Shown: positions 12,349 to 23,670, counted from the first letter of the stretch. The stretch: DNA of 64,000 bases from Powellomyces hirtus (GCA_025526995.1 JAHLKG010000001.1:1240001-1304000); one strand, 5' to 3'. Translations and numbers: made by a program. The notes: generated from the sequence alone by a model not told the origin.

Positions 12349-13179
12349 ATGGCACAGCAGACACAGCAAATCGATCCCATGCAGATCCCTCTGCCTCAAT
12401 TGAAGCAGATGCACACTCAAGTTGGGGAGGTATGAAGAGATCTCCAGACGCCTAGACCTTGAAGCGTTGATATTTACATATAGATCCGACTCAACAGGAT
12501 CTTGACACATTCACAAACTCGTTCGCTCAGTTGAAGTCTGTGTATGCAAAGTACAGCGACTGCTCAGAAAGTCTGCAATATGTCACGCCTAAAAACAAAG
12601 GTCAGTCCATGGATGCGGGTTTCCCCTTGTTCCCATGTGCCCGCACTTTTGCGTTTTGCTACATGACTCGTCAATGTGTGGGGATCGCCTGTCTCATTAT
12701 TCGTACCCTTTTTGCGTTCGTAGGAAAGACACTCCTTGTCCCATTAACCAGTTCGTTGTACGTACCCGGAGAACTCGCCGATTCCGAAAACGTGATAATG
12801 GATATTGGAACAGGGTACTACATCGAGAAGGTAAAGCAGCCAGAGGATCATGTTGAATCCGCATCCTGGAGTGAGATTTTGCTGCGACTTACATTCAATC
12901 AACGTCCCTTCTTCACAACAGCCGGTGGCTGACGCAAAGGACTATTACAAGAGGAAGATGGAGTTTGTGAAGGGAAACTTGGACAAGCTACAAGAAACCA
13001 TTACTGAGAGACGAAAGAGACTGAGTGGTACGTTGAGTCAGCCAGAAGGGGTCATGGCCCGCATATCAAGTGCCGTGAGACTAACGCCATTTGCCGTTGA
13101 AGACATCACGGATCTCATCAATCTGAGGGTTCAGCTAATGCAAAAGGAGCAGGGACAGAGAGCCAAAGCCAGCGCTTAA
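12349..13179 (+). CDS. GIM5: Prefoldin subunit 5
   Basis: Alpha-type subunit of the hexameric prefoldin chaperone that passes unfolded actin and tubulin to CCT in the cytosol. The start is at 12349 (MAQQTQQIDPMQIPLPQLKQ). The second exon gives DLDTFTNSFAQLKSVYAKY. The next exons give the family hallmark beta-hairpin region LLVPLTSSLYVPGEL and IMDIGTGYYIEK, then the second coiled-coil (DAKDYYKRKMEFVKGNLDKL). A 75-nt segment at 13028-13102 starts GTACGT, contains CTAAC, ends AG and has no in-frame stop. Removing it gives ERRKRLSDITDLINLRVQ, a continuous coiled coil, so I treat it as an intron. The first intron ends at CAACAG, which is the phase-matched acceptor. Confidence 0.92.
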
Positions 13180-13695
13180 CGAATAAGAAATAACATTGTA
13201 TATTTGACACCGTAAGGCATCAAGGCAGATTGTACAGTATTGTTGAGATTGAAATCGTCCTGTTGAGCACCTGCAAGTCTATCACGGTCGCAATGGTCTG
13301 GAAAGAACTTACGTAGTACCTGAGTTGGCGTCACTTTGATGCTCTCTGATCTGCCAGTGACATTCGCTCGTGTTCGCCGAAGCACTCATTGCCTTCATGG
13401 CGCAGGATCTTGAGTGGACCTTTAGGGAGTCGCGCACTAGCAACTTAGTATTTTGCTCTAGACGTTTCTTGGTCTGCCGGAAGATGGAAATGCGTTTTGG
13501 CAGATGTCATATGAATCCGAGAGAGTCTGCTTCAGTGATAGTAACAAGTGATCTCATGCTAGGAAAGATGACCAGTATCGGACACCCCGTCGCGCAACAC
13601 ACTCCTGAAAGATAAATCTGCGTAAAGCAGGGTTCGCATCCAAGAAAACAAGATAGTGAGTAGTATGGTACGTCCATCTATCACAATGGTTTGCA

Positions 13696-14224
13696 GTGCT
13701 CAGCAACCCTTTTGTGGATCCCAAGCAGTTGCTGGATTCTATGACTTGTGAAGGATACGACAACCCACATCCGGCGACTCCTCCGGTAGCTGACTATGTG
13801 ATGCGATTTGTCATGGAGAACTGCGACCTCTTTGACAGTATGATGACCACAAAAGCATTCAGTGACTTCTCTCTCCGACAATGGAAAAGCCTCTGCCTCA
13901 TGGGTCAAGGACATGAGTCTTGATTGTCGTGACTTTGCCGCTGTTGATGAAGTTGATGATCACTTCAGTGAAATGTTCGAACTTTACTTGATCAAGGACA
14001 TCAATGTGCTCTCTCCCGATTCCAACTGGGTGTGGGATTACACCATCTTATTCGAACCCTACGACTCGCACGCCTATCATCCTGTCAGGATATGTCCTTT
14101 TGGTGACATCGTCTTAGAGAATGTATATACAGCTCAGCTCCGAGTCCAATCCCTTCTCAAGGTAAAAACTAGCTCCACGCTCCGCTCAAGCGTGACAATG
14201 AAACAGCACGGATTAGGTCTTTGA
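13696..14224 (+). pseudogene. Unassigned coding-like patch, possibly decayed
   Basis: Two overlapping plus-strand frames here look more protein-like than the surroundings. One, about 13696-13923, reads NPFVDPKQLLDSM then PPVADYVMRFVMENCDLFD. The other, about 13862-14224, reads DDHFSEMFELYLIKDINVL then DSNWVWDYTILFEPYD. They are one base out of register with no splice pair long enough to join them, so this could be a frameshifted gene, part of a gene with unresolved exons, or chance. I recognise no family. The rest of 13180-14790 shows nothing I can support. Confidence 0.3.
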
Positions 14225-14818
14225 TTCTCCGCCGGGGATTGGTAATAATTTTGCGAAACTCCGCCTCCTTTCTGTCACCACTCATCCGGAGGGCACAAAG
14301 GGAATGAGAATGTCTTTGACCCAGCGGCCAGCAGAGCAGTCTTGGCCACAGACGGGGTTTATTTTTGACTGAACGAAAAGGCGCCTGCTCTTGACCGAGC
14401 ATTCTTCTCCGAATGGCGAACAAAATACTACCTCCTGGTTGGTGGCAAAAGGGTTTGGAAGCGGGATGAACTGGTCGTTTGGCGGTCCCTAGTCATGCTC
14501 CACCTTTTGCCCGTTCTCCGCGCTGCGTGTGCTGACAATTTTAAATCTTACGATCTTGGCCCTGCCGCATTGTTCAGCTGATAGGCTAAACAATAATGTA
14601 CCGAAACTCGGGTGGGTGAATTCCGAATGCCGTTAAATGGAGTGGAAAAGTACGCACAGTTGCGGGTTCTTTGTGACGTGTACCACCCCGCACCTCCACC
14701 TCCGCCCTATTGCCCGCGTCTAAATTATACAGGATCTGCAACGCGAAGTTCCGCGTCAGCTCCGGAAAGATGACACACGCGGCCAAAATTGACCCCGCTT
14801 TGCCCGCACACCAATCGA

Positions 14819-14903
14819 TATAAAAGCATGGACCTGGTGTATGGCTCCCCATATCCCAACACAACCCACACACACACACACAAACACAACAACAACAACA
14901 ACA
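14819..14903 (+). promoter_or_regulatory. TATA box and CA/AAC leader of GPX
   Basis: TATAAAA at 14819-14825 lies 79 bp before the GPX start codon. The leader just before the ATG is a (CA)n run followed by an (AAC)n run reaching the ATG at 14904. Confidence 0.6.
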
Positions 14904-15452
14904 ATGACTGTCACGACCTTCTACGATATCGCTGTCAAGGACAAGCGCAACAAGGACTTCGACCTTGCCCAGCTCAAGGGAAAGCTCGTCGTTGTCGTCA
15001 ACGTTGCTTCCAAGTGCGGTTTCACTCCTCAGTACCAGGGCCTCGAGGCCTTGTACCAGAAGCACAAGGACAACTTGGTCATCTTGGGTTTCCCTTGCAA
15101 CCAGTTCGGCAGCCAGGTAAGATCGATGAGCATAATAACAATGGAGCTGCGACCCACGTCTCACATTCTCAACTTTGTTTAGGCGCCTGGATCTGCTGAG
15201 GAGGAGGCTTCCACCTGCCAGCTGAACTTCGGCGTCACTTTCCCCATCATGGAGAAGGTTGACGTGAACGGCGACAATGCCCACCCTGTCTACCAATACC
15301 TCAAGGAGCAGAAGTCTGGTCTCCTTGGCCTCAAGCGCATCAAGTGGAACTTTGAGAAGTTCCTCATTGACAGGGAAGGCAATGTTGTCGGTCGCTACGC
15401 TTCCACCACCGAGCCCGCCTCGATCGAGAAGGACATCCTCAAGCACCTGTAA
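14904..15452 (+). CDS. GPX: Cys-type glutathione/thioredoxin peroxidase
   Basis: Non-selenium glutathione peroxidase-family enzyme that reduces hydrogen peroxide and lipid hydroperoxides, in fungi usually with thioredoxin as donor. Two exons (intron about 15117-15180) give about 160 aa. Peroxidatic Cys lies in NVASKCGFTPQY. The tetrad Gln lies in GFPCNQFGSQ, and Trp and Asn in KWNFEKFLI. A resolving Cys lies in TCQLNFGVTFP, which marks the thioredoxin-dependent subgroup. There is no signal peptide, so it is probably cytosolic. The TATA box and CA-rich leader suggest strong or inducible expression. It converges with the cyclophilin gene across 126 bp. Confidence 0.95.
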
Positions 15453-15578
15453 CTTCTGAAACCTGATGGGCGTAGAATGCTGGACGACATATCTCCAGTT
15501 CTGCTGTGATGTATATATAGATAGTATTTTGGATAGAAACCAAACTCATATTATAATGAACATTTGATCTGCATTATT

Positions 15579-17221
15579 TCAACTGGAGCTTGAATTGGAG
15601 TCTGCTGCGCTCAGATTGGAGATAGACATTTTCTCGTCCCTCGCCGGGGACTTGCTCCCATTTCTGCTGTCGTTGACGTTGGGCGCGTCTCCGCTGACCA
15701 CCTCCTCCCGTCCTACTTGGACGCCGCGACGCAATGTCTCTCTCAGGTCTTCATTGCGATCCTCACGGCGGACTTCGCGGCGATCTCCGCGACGATCACC
15801 TTTATCGTCTCTCCTGCCTCTCCTGTCGTCACGCTGGTCGTCACGCCGGTCGTCACGCCGGTCATCCCAATGATCACCACGGTGGCTCTCCCAACGATCG
15901 CCGCCACGTCGTCCATCCCAGAGGTCATCACGCCGACTGTAATCGCGAGGCCCAGGACCGTTCCGACGATGTGTCCGATCCGTGCCAAATTGCTGCAGAC
16001 AATTAAACCATTAGCCGCCTCATTTGAGACTTGTTCGGCATCAGTGTCCACCCACCAGAGATCCTCGCCCTTTCACAACCCTCCCGGCCTTATCCACACG
16101 CTTTTCCGTTGAAAGCATGGTTGGTCGTCTTCGAGTATCCCGCGTGTCCAAATTACGCATTAGGAAGTTGGATGTACCGCCAATGTCGTCCGGAGGCGCA
16201 ATGCCAACATACTCTTCTGCTGGCGCGGAATCTACAGCCTCTTGTGGCTCCGCAGTAGACGAGCGTTTGGACTTTTTGGGCTTGCGCTTCTCTTTGCTCT
16301 TCCGCTTCCGATCTTGCTCTTCTGATGAGGAAACGGACGACTCTGAGCTGCTCGAACTTCCCGATGTAGACGGGGACCGTCGGCGTCGACGCTTCTTCTC
16401 CTTCTTCTTTCGACTATTTCGCCCTTCTTCGCTACTATCTGAGTGCACCGATGGTGACTTCCTCCGCTTCGTCACCACTCGTTCGAGTTCCCCTGAATTG
16501 GATATCAGGACCTGATCATGCGGGCGGCTCTTCTTGTCAACCGGTAACACTTCGATCTCGCGCACAAGATCCTGGCCTGACACAAGGCGACCGAAAACTA
16601 CATGCTTTCCGTCCAAATGTGGCGTTGGCACACATGTTATAAAGAACTGAGATCCGTTTCTGTGTAGTAGGTTTACCATGTCAGCGATAGCACACATCGC
16701 CATAAATCTCCCGTCTTGCTAAGTATACATACGTGTTCGGACCGCGATTCGCCATAGACAGCAGAAACTCCGCGGTGTGTTTGCGCTCAAAGCTCTCGTC
16801 CGCGAATGCACCGCCGTAGATACTTTCTCCACCTTTACCATCTCCGGTCGTGAAATCGCCGCCCTGCAGCATAAACCCCTCGACGATGCGATGGATAGGA
16901 CTGCCTTTATAGTGCAGTGTAGCCCCGGACGTTGCGCTACGTCCGCGCTCCCCAGTACACAGAGCACTAGGTTGTAAGACAAACATCAGCACACATCCAT
17001 GTGTCTCGCTAAAGAATCGCCCTCTGCATTACCGGAAGTTCTCGACTGTTTTTGGTACCTCATTGGCAAACAGCTCAAATATCAACCGGCCGGCTAAAAG
17101 AGAGATGATCATGTGAGCAAGTGAGTCCCTTTCGAACAGTCGGACGAAGCCTGGTCAGCGTACCTTTCCGCCCTGCGATTTCAATGTCGAAGAAACATCT
17201 TGGATTCGTCGGCTTGGACAT
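15579..17221 (-). CDS. Nuclear cyclophilin with charged RD/RS tail
   Basis: Peptidyl-prolyl cis-trans isomerase of the cyclophilin-G/CWC27-like nuclear group that joins spliceosomes. It starts at 17219-17221 ([17 protein letters not shown]). The isomerase domain covers about residues 5-170 and includes [21 protein letters not shown] and [10 protein letters not shown], so the catalytic Arg/Phe/Gln pattern is largely present. A Lys/Arg/Ser-rich tail follows ([14 protein letters not shown], poly-Ser), then a conserved acidic linker. The last exon encodes [17 protein letters not shown] repeats and ends SNSSSS. Several short introns interrupt the domain. It is divergent from the AAA ATPase gene (200 bp between ATGs). 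The fold is certain; the exact subfamily is not. Confidence 0.9.
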
Positions 17222-17420
17222 TTTTGGGAGTGGACCACCTCGTTTTTAGAGTTGCGCTTGGGCTTGGTGAGGTCTCCGGGTCTCGCCAGTCGCGGTGCGG
17301 AACTCAATTTCACAGCCTCCAAAACAAAATTCGATACAATCCTGCAACCATTGCAGCAGCAACTTCGCGGCGTTAACTGTTCGACAAAGGCGCACACTAT
17401 CAGGATCAAATCGAAGCAGC

Positions 17421-20400
17421 ATGGCGAGTGCCCTTGGTGTGGCGGTCGCTCCCTCCCTTTCGGAGGATGAAGTCATGCTCTTGACCCCGCTTATGGTTGC
17501 CCTTGGAATACAGTCTGGACGGTATTGCCAGGTGGAGCTGGTGGGTTCGGAGAGCAAGGTTGCGGAGAAGACTTTGCTTCGTGCAAAGCCATTTGATGCG
17601 CAGCATCAGTATCCTTGCGACGAAAGGATTGAGGCCAGCGCCATGTCACCCATTTTTCTTCCAAGCTGGCTTGGGGAGCGATGGAGCAAATGTACAAGCG
17701 TGGACCCTGCGACACTATTGAGCACAATATGGGGGTCTGTATCTGTCAGTGCAGTACCGGGGAATGGACAAGATTTGCCTACCGCAAATGGCCTGCTCCT
17801 TCGAAAGCTAGGAGACGTGCCTTGGGTTCCGACAACGGAAGGGCTTAGATGCGTGCGTGCCACGGGCCAAAAGTCTTCGATGGATTTTATGGACTTTCCG
17901 GCAATTATAGGCAAAAGCATAGGCCAAATGGTAATCTAATGCAACAGACTAACGATGCCATGCCCGCCGATAAGGGTAGAAGACGTCGTTAAACCTTCAA
18001 ATGTCAGGTCATGGTCAATAGTGTCTTCACTGTACCTCTACTGGGCCGCAGAGCGATATTCCGCATTGAAAAAATATCTGGGGATAACTCTGCCGATGCT
18101 TTGAGGATTGCACTTTTCGAGCCTGAGACAACAGCAATCGAGCTCGGAACACCGGTGAGGGATGACATGGGATCTCTTCCGGAAAGTTTGGGTGGTTACG
18201 AAGAAGAAGCTGATGAGCTTGCCGGGCTTATTGGTATGAGCAACATGTTCTATTCTTGTTCCATTTCATGTATGTACATATACCAATACATTATTTGCAC
18301 TCGTTTGTTCCCGTCTGCCTTTTGGTTCCATTCTCCAGAAACTGCATTTTATCACAGTCAAGCGCATGAGAGGCTTGGCATATCACCTGTCCGGGCAGTG
18401 CTTCTCTCTGGTCCCTCTGGTGTCGGTAAATCATTTGCCATCGAGTGCGTACAGGACGGGCAGTGAAACGATCTCTTGAAGGCAGCAGTCTAAATTCTTT
18501 TTATTGCTCCATGTAGCCAGGTTGTGCAAAAGCGTCTACGCGTTCCGTCCTTCCAATGCCGTATTTCTGAAATAGCAGCGGCAAATAGAGTCGCCGAGAA
18601 AGATGGAATCCCGTCTGAGGAGGTTGTGGCACCGCTTGTAAGATGTATCGAAAAAGCCAAGCTCACCGCACCTGCAGTTGTGATACTGGATGGAATCGAA
18701 CTACTCGATGAAGGTATACCATCATTGAGTGTGCACGCCTGAGCAAATCGGTGATAATTTGACAACCAACAGATTTCAAAGCACCAAACTTTGACCGGAG
18801 TTCCATTGCATCGTACATCTCATCGCAAATCCAACGCATCGGCTCTTCCTCCGGAGTATGCGTGATTGCGTCCGCTATAGATCTGCGGAGACTGCCCAAG
18901 AGTCTGCAGCGGAACGAAGAAGGTGGTGGATTTGACAGAGTGATCGAAATGAGCGTGCCTGACCGGTAAGGGATATGTTCATGCTCTTTCGTCGGAAAAG
19001 TGCGCCAAATGTTACTTCACCGCTTCAGTCGACAACGCGAGATGATATTGCGACACCTGCTGGCCAAAATTCCCCTCTTCATGGATAACGACTTGGAATT
19101 CCTGGATGATGCAACTTGCATTGGCGCCTATGCGTATAGGGTTAGCCAGGTGAGCTCAACGTCAGTTTCGATCCCGTCTGCATCCTCTCAGATCTAGCAT
19201 CCCAACTTGTCCATAGTACACTGCGGGATTCCTGGCCAAAAATCTGGAGGTTCTTGTAGCACAAGCCGCTCAACATGCGGTTGCTCGACATCGTCAAGCA
19301 TCGAGGCCTGTCAAGGGATCAGCACTCGACGAGCTGACCTCGCATTTGTCGTCATTTTCCGTTAATGATTTGGCGTCACCCACAAAGTCGCCGTGGTCAG
19401 TGAACTGGAAGGAAGATTTCCAGTACGCATTGTCGATAGTCGGGCCGGCGCAGGTTGGTTTCGAGTCCAAGAAACCAAGCGCAAGATGGGAGCACGTAGG
19501 CGGGTAAGAGACATGACTGTTCAGCGTTTCCGTGATCCAATCAGGAGTTTGGATGACAATTTGTAATTCTGATACTTGTAGTTACGACAAACTGAAGACT
19601 CGGGTGCGGCAGCTGGCCACATGGCCACTACAGCGGCCGGAAGCCTATGTCAAACTGGGCGTGAAACCGCCAGCGGGTCTCCTCCTATATGGTCCATCAG
19701 GTGCGGTTCGAGGCTCAACTGCGCTACCGACGTGCAGCAATCTAATTAACTTTGAGCACTAGGCTGCGGGAAGACTCTGTTGGTTCATGCCCTCGCTGCC
19801 TCGTGTCCGATGAACTACATATCCGTCAAAGGGTGGGTTGAGCTTGCATTTCGCTTGCATCCGACGACTACGCATGTTGACCCGTTTGTCTTCTTCCAGG
19901 AGCGAGATATACTCGAAATACCTCGGCGAATCGGAAAGCATGGTTCGCAAACTGTTCGCGGCCGCTAGACGGCTTGCCCCGTGTCTGTTGTTTATGGATG
20001 AACTGGATGCAATAGGAACTCGGCGAGGTAAGCCATCGTGACAGACAGCACAGCTTCTGAAACCCTGGTGTTTGATACTGGTTGCTCGGCTATCTAGAAT
20101 GGAGCGACGAAGGCGGAACTGGGGTGAACGAGCGCGTATTGTCTACCCTGCTGAACGAGATGGACGGTGTGCAAGAACGGAAAGGAGTGTTCATCATCGC
20201 GTGCACCACACGACCAGAGAAAATCGATGACGCTTTGCTGCGCCCAGGTATGTGTGACAGGCAGCGAAATTATGGCTAAGTGCTCATTGTCCTTCGTACA
20301 TTTCTCCATGCAGGTCGTTTGGATCATCATTTGTACATCCCACTACCGACCGTTTCAGACCGCCGCGGCATACTCGAAAGCCTACGAGGTCCGCAGGGTG

Positions 20401-20857
20401 CAGAGATCCTTGGTCAGGATGTCGACATTGGCCGTCTGGCAGAGCTTACCGAGGGTTACTCGGGTGCGGACCTCAGCGTGCTTGTTCGGTATGTGTGCAT
20501 TCTTTGAGCCCGAATCATGTAACCATTTGCGTTGCGGTATATGTGTTCATTTCTCATCCCCCCTCTCATTGCAGCGAAAGCGGAGTCCAAGCGCTCCGCA
20601 GCTCGCCGGATGCAAAGACGATCTCCTGGGTACACGTGCAGGCAGCCCTCGACGGCGCAATCCGGTGCGAAGACAACAACATCGATCCTTTTGCGGAGGT
20701 CATGGCTGAGGACAGTGAAGACGAAGAAGAGTTTCAGGAACCTCCTGATGGTGCGGAACCAATACTAAGGAAGATCGGATGGTGGCGGCCTGCGTGGATA
20801 GACAGAGAACAAATAATGGGATATGAGAAATTCTGCAAGGGCCGCGAAGAAATCTAG
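17421..20857 (+). CDS. AFG2/SPATA5L1-type two-domain AAA ATPase
   Basis: Cdc48-related AAA ATPase; the family strips shuttling factors such as Rlp24 from pre-60S ribosomes. It starts at 17421 ([17 protein letters not shown]). The N-domain is followed by D1 with Walker A GPSGVGKS and Walker [11 protein letters not shown], where the usual catalytic Glu is Gly, so D1 probably binds but may not hydrolyse ATP. D2 is intact: GPSGCGKT (split by an intron), [12 protein letters not shown], an Arg-finger region [20 protein letters not shown] and the sensor [13 protein letters not shown]. An acidic C-terminal tail ends CKGREEI. About nine short introns. Degenerate D1 with active D2 also occurs in PEX1, but D2 and the tail look closer to the AFG2B/SPATA5L1 group. 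Confidence 0.8.
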
Positions 20858-21062
20858 GGTTGCATTGTATATATACATTGTTATTCGGGCGCCTCAGTGA
20901 TTTGATCACCGGCAAATGCCACCCTGCCATTACGTAGGATATTTACTATCTTGACACCACCTTGCCTCTGCCTGATATCACGCTATTGTAAACTCGTTGC
21001 AGAGAGGTCCTTAGATACAGACAAGATACAGAATTGCTATGTAAAACGCCATCGACAGACGC

Positions 21063-22073
21063 TCATTTCTTCTTTCCCTCGGTGAGCTCAATCTGCTCTT
21101 CAGGGACCTTGCAATTCAAACGAAAACGATGAGAACGTGCCGTGTAGGAAACCCAATGGAAACGAAAGGCCTCACCTGAGGCCATGTGTCAAGAACCAGG
21201 TCGTAAATGTCATCTTGAACATCGCCCTGGACAATGATGTCGTCGGTTCCCTGCGGGTTTTTGGTAACAGAAGATCCGCAAGCGAACTTGGTCGCAAACA
21301 GCTTGGCTGCCTTCTTCAGATCCACCCCTGTATCGCAAGTAGCGTCAATAATCACTCTTATAGGCAGGCAAAGGCTCACAGAAGCTAAAGCAAACCCAAC
21401 CGAAGAGCTCCAGTCCCGACACTTCGATGACGCATTTTCGTTTCGTGCGCTCTACTCGCTTAATGATAAGCCGTTGCGCGGCTTTCTTCTTCGCTTCCTG
21501 GGCAGCCTTGGCTTCCGCTATGCATGTGAAAGATTTAGCCACATGACCTTGTCAGATCATGGTTCAACACATCACACCTTTCTTCTGCTCTTTTGTGAGC
21601 GACGAGTCCTCCTCCAGCGTCGCGTCGTCCATCTTCTCCGTCAAGTCTACGCAAGAAGAGCAAAGTTCGTCAGTGCCCATGAATTTATCTCAACCCCTTT
21701 CACCTCCCAACACCGCTTTCGTAAATTAGACACGGCAAAACGTACCAACGGCAGGCCAGGTCTTGGCAAAGAGTGCCACGTCTTTGTTACGCAACCATTT
21801 TTGACATTTGGTTGTTGTACCAGCAAATTCACAGTACTATAGGAGGGGCAGGGGTTCAAATGAATTTGATGAACCAGAGGAACAGAACCCTATGAAGCAC
21901 ACACACCTCTACCGGCAGAGTACACACTGAGAGAGCGAGAACCAAATAGGTAAGAATGTGGTCTCGGCCCGATTAGAAAGGCTAGAATACGCACCTCCGC
22001 AGTAGACAATGTCCGTTAGGACACGGGTGCTTGGCCATTCCTGGGCGGCTGCGTTGTCCTCGGCGTCTGACAT
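21063..22073 (-). CDS. TMA22: Translation machinery-associated protein 22 (DENR)
   Basis: DENR homologue, which with MCT-1/Tma20 recycles 40S subunits and supports re-initiation. Starts at 22071-22073 (MSDAEDNAAAQEWPS). An N-terminal zinc-type cluster is built across introns: IVYCGVCTLPVEYCEF then TTTKCQKWLRN. The C-terminal SUI1 domain reads IIIKRVERTKRKCVIEVSGLELFG, then VDLKKAAKLFATKFACGSSV and DDIIVQGDVQDDIYDLV, and the protein ends with an acidic/Lys tail. At least four introns. A TCACGTGA palindrome lies 82 bp upstream of the ATG. Confidence 0.92.
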
Positions 22074-22154
22074 TCCTTCCTCCAATACGTCAACTTCCGA
22101 GGAGATCCTGTCAAAAAGTTACAGAAGCGTAACTTGCCCCATCCCGTCAGCATA

Positions 22155-22162
22155 TCACGTGA
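22155..22162. promoter_or_regulatory. TCACGTGA palindrome upstream of TMA22
   Basis: Perfect 8-bp CACGTG-core palindrome 82 bp upstream of the TMA22 start, of the type bound by Cbf1/Pho4-like bHLH proteins. Function not shown. Confidence 0.4.
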
Positions 22163-22579
22163 ACATGACGCCTGCTGCGATTGTTAACCACCCACTTCAT
22201 GCATCATATGTCATGAAAGATAGCTCGCTTTTGTACAAAAGATGGAGGTTCTTCACCGTTGATGCCTCGGCAAGGGACAGAGCCTTCAACTGCTTGGTAT
22301 GCGGGTCCGTGTGTTTCTCGCCATGTGTTTAAGCTGGGGTTCCCTGATCTGGTCATGAATCCTTCATTCTCTCTCCATTCTCTCCAATCCATGATGAACA
22401 TAACAATCTTCTAGGACATGAAATTAGGGACTCTTATTGCCAGACACCTCACGTGCGAGGGAAAGATATCGGATATACAGATTCTATCTAGTTGCAGGGA
22501 AACTATGCAGAAGAACAGGAGGGGTGATGTGTACTCTATCTAATGATGAACAATTAAGAAACTCAAAACTTCTCCCAAT
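22163..22579. other. Intergenic, no gene seen
   Basis: Between the TMA22 promoter and the 3' end of the LPMO-like gene. A further CACGTG core occurs near 22453. No open frame looks coding. Confidence 0.5.
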
Positions 22580-23602
22580 CTAGTAATGAGGCTTCTTCTT
22601 GTGGCACGTCTTGGGGGTCTTGACGACGGGAGTGTCGAAAGAGACATCGGTCTCGGGGGCGGGAGACGCCTCCTCCTCGGTGTTCTCCTCCTCGTACTCG
22701 GGCTTCTCCTCGTACTCGGGCTTCTCTTCGGGCTTCTCTTCGGGCTTCTCCTCGGGCTTCTCCTCGGGCTTCTCTTCGGGCTTCTCTTCGGGCTTCTCTT
22801 CGGGCTTCTCTTCGGGCTTCTCTTCGGGCTTCTCCTCGGGCTTCTCCTCGGGCTTCTCCTCGGGCTTCTCCTCGGGCTTCTCCTCGGGCTTCTCCTCGGG
22901 CTTCTCCTCGGGCTTGTCGGTTCGGCCTCCGACCTCAACCTTCAGAGCACCGTTGGGGAGTCTGTTCCTGTACATGCGGTCAGCTTCACCGCCGTCGGGG
23001 AAGCCGGGCACAGCCCACATGTGGTCGCTAAGCTTGATGCCACCAGAGATGGAACCCTTTGTGTTGCTGATGACCTTGCAGTTGAAGCAGTTCATGTACA
23101 TTTCGCTGGCGGAGCTCTCGGGGTTGGGGACCCATGTCCATGAGCAGACGCAGTCGTCACAAGCGGGGAGGTTGGCGGGGATGTCCCAGCTGACAGAGTT
23201 GGCCTTGTTGGGGCAGTTGGAGGTTTGGGAGAACAGGACGAAGTCATTCATCTTGGGGTCGTTGCTCTTGTAGGCAATGGACAGACCACAGCCTCCACCC
23301 ATGTGGAAGTCGGCAGCGTCGGTGCAGATGTCGTTAGCACCACCATCGGCCTTGCCGTTCTTGTTGGCCTCACCGCAGACGACGGGGATGGAAACCTTGC
23401 CACCGGCGTTGAGAGTGACCTGAGATCCGGCCTGGGCGTCAGACTTCTTCTTGCCGTGGCAGAACCAGTTGTTGCTGCCGCTGGTAAGAGGGTTCTCGAG
23501 GCTGTCGTCCTGGTATCCCCACACAGCAGGGTTGCTGATCATCATGTGGGCGGAGGCGAGAGGCAGAAGGGCCAGAGCGGCGTATGTAGCGAGAGGTGCC
23601 AT
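22580..23602 (-). CDS. Secreted LPMO-like copper oxidase with KPEE-repeat tail
   Basis: Intronless 340-aa secreted protein. The signal peptide ([15 protein letters not shown]) is followed at once by His, giving [12 protein letters not shown], so the mature chain would start with the histidine of a copper-binding histidine brace. A second His lies in [15 protein letters not shown]. Many Cys follow ([25 protein letters not shown]), consistent with an AA11/AA9-like lytic polysaccharide monooxygenase core of about 230 aa. The C-terminus is about 16 uninterrupted KPEE repeats, then two PEYEEK units and a Lys/His-rich end. The family is known to cleave chitin or cellulose oxidatively; substrate cannot be told from sequence. 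The lack of introns is unusual here. A TATA element lies 61 bp upstream. Confidence 0.75.
   Translation of the reverse strand: MAPLATYAALALLPLASAHMMISNPAVWGYQDDSLENPLTSGSNNWFCHGKKKSDAQAGSQVTLNAGGKVSIPVVCGEANKNGKADGGANDICTDAADFHMGGGCGLSIAYKSNDPKMNDFVLFSQTSNCPNKANSVSWDIPANLPACDDCVCSWTWVPNPESSASEMYMNCFNCKVISNTKGSISGGIKLSDHMWAVPGFPDGGEADRMYRNRLPNGALKVEVGGRTDKPEEKPEEKPEEKPEEKPEEKPEEKPEEKPEEKPEEKPEEKPEEKPEEKPEEKPEEKPEEKPEEKPEYEEKPEYEEENTEEEASPAPETDVSFDTPVVKTPKTCHKKKPHY
22717..22917 (-). repeat. 12-bp tandem repeat coding KPEE units
   Basis: About 16 head-to-tail 12-bp units in frame within the LPMO-like gene. Units differ only at a synonymous C/T site, in blocks of like variants, which points to expansion by slippage or unequal exchange under selection on the protein. 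Confidence 0.9.
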
Positions 23603-23670
23603 TGTGTGTGTTGTGTGTTGTGTGTATGTGTGGGTAGATGCTGGGGGAAGTGGGAGAACTCTATTATATA
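23603..23670 (-). promoter_or_regulatory. TATA element and CA-rich leader of LPMO-like gene
   Basis: On the minus strand TATATAAT (plus 23663-23670) lies about 61 bp before the ATG, and the leader next to the ATG is a CA/CAA-rich run (plus 23603-23633). This mirrors the GPX promoter. Confidence 0.55.

Noticed and set aside
14586..15446. 286-codon minus-strand open frame
   Set aside because: Antisense to GPX exons; its sequence is the reverse of a well-supported gene and includes a Cys/Val run from the CA repeat.
15743..16051. Minus frame rich in Val/Thr/Ile next to the cyclophilin
   Set aside because: Out of register with the cyclophilin; the correct frame gives the RDDRR tail ending SNSSSS.
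22717..22917. CRISPR-like array
   Set aside because: Units are 12 bp with no spacers; it is an in-frame coding repeat in a nuclear gene.
22586..23273. Long Gly/Leu and Ser/Gly/Phe repeat frames on the plus strand
   Set aside because: They are antisense readings of the KPEE repeat in the LPMO-like gene.
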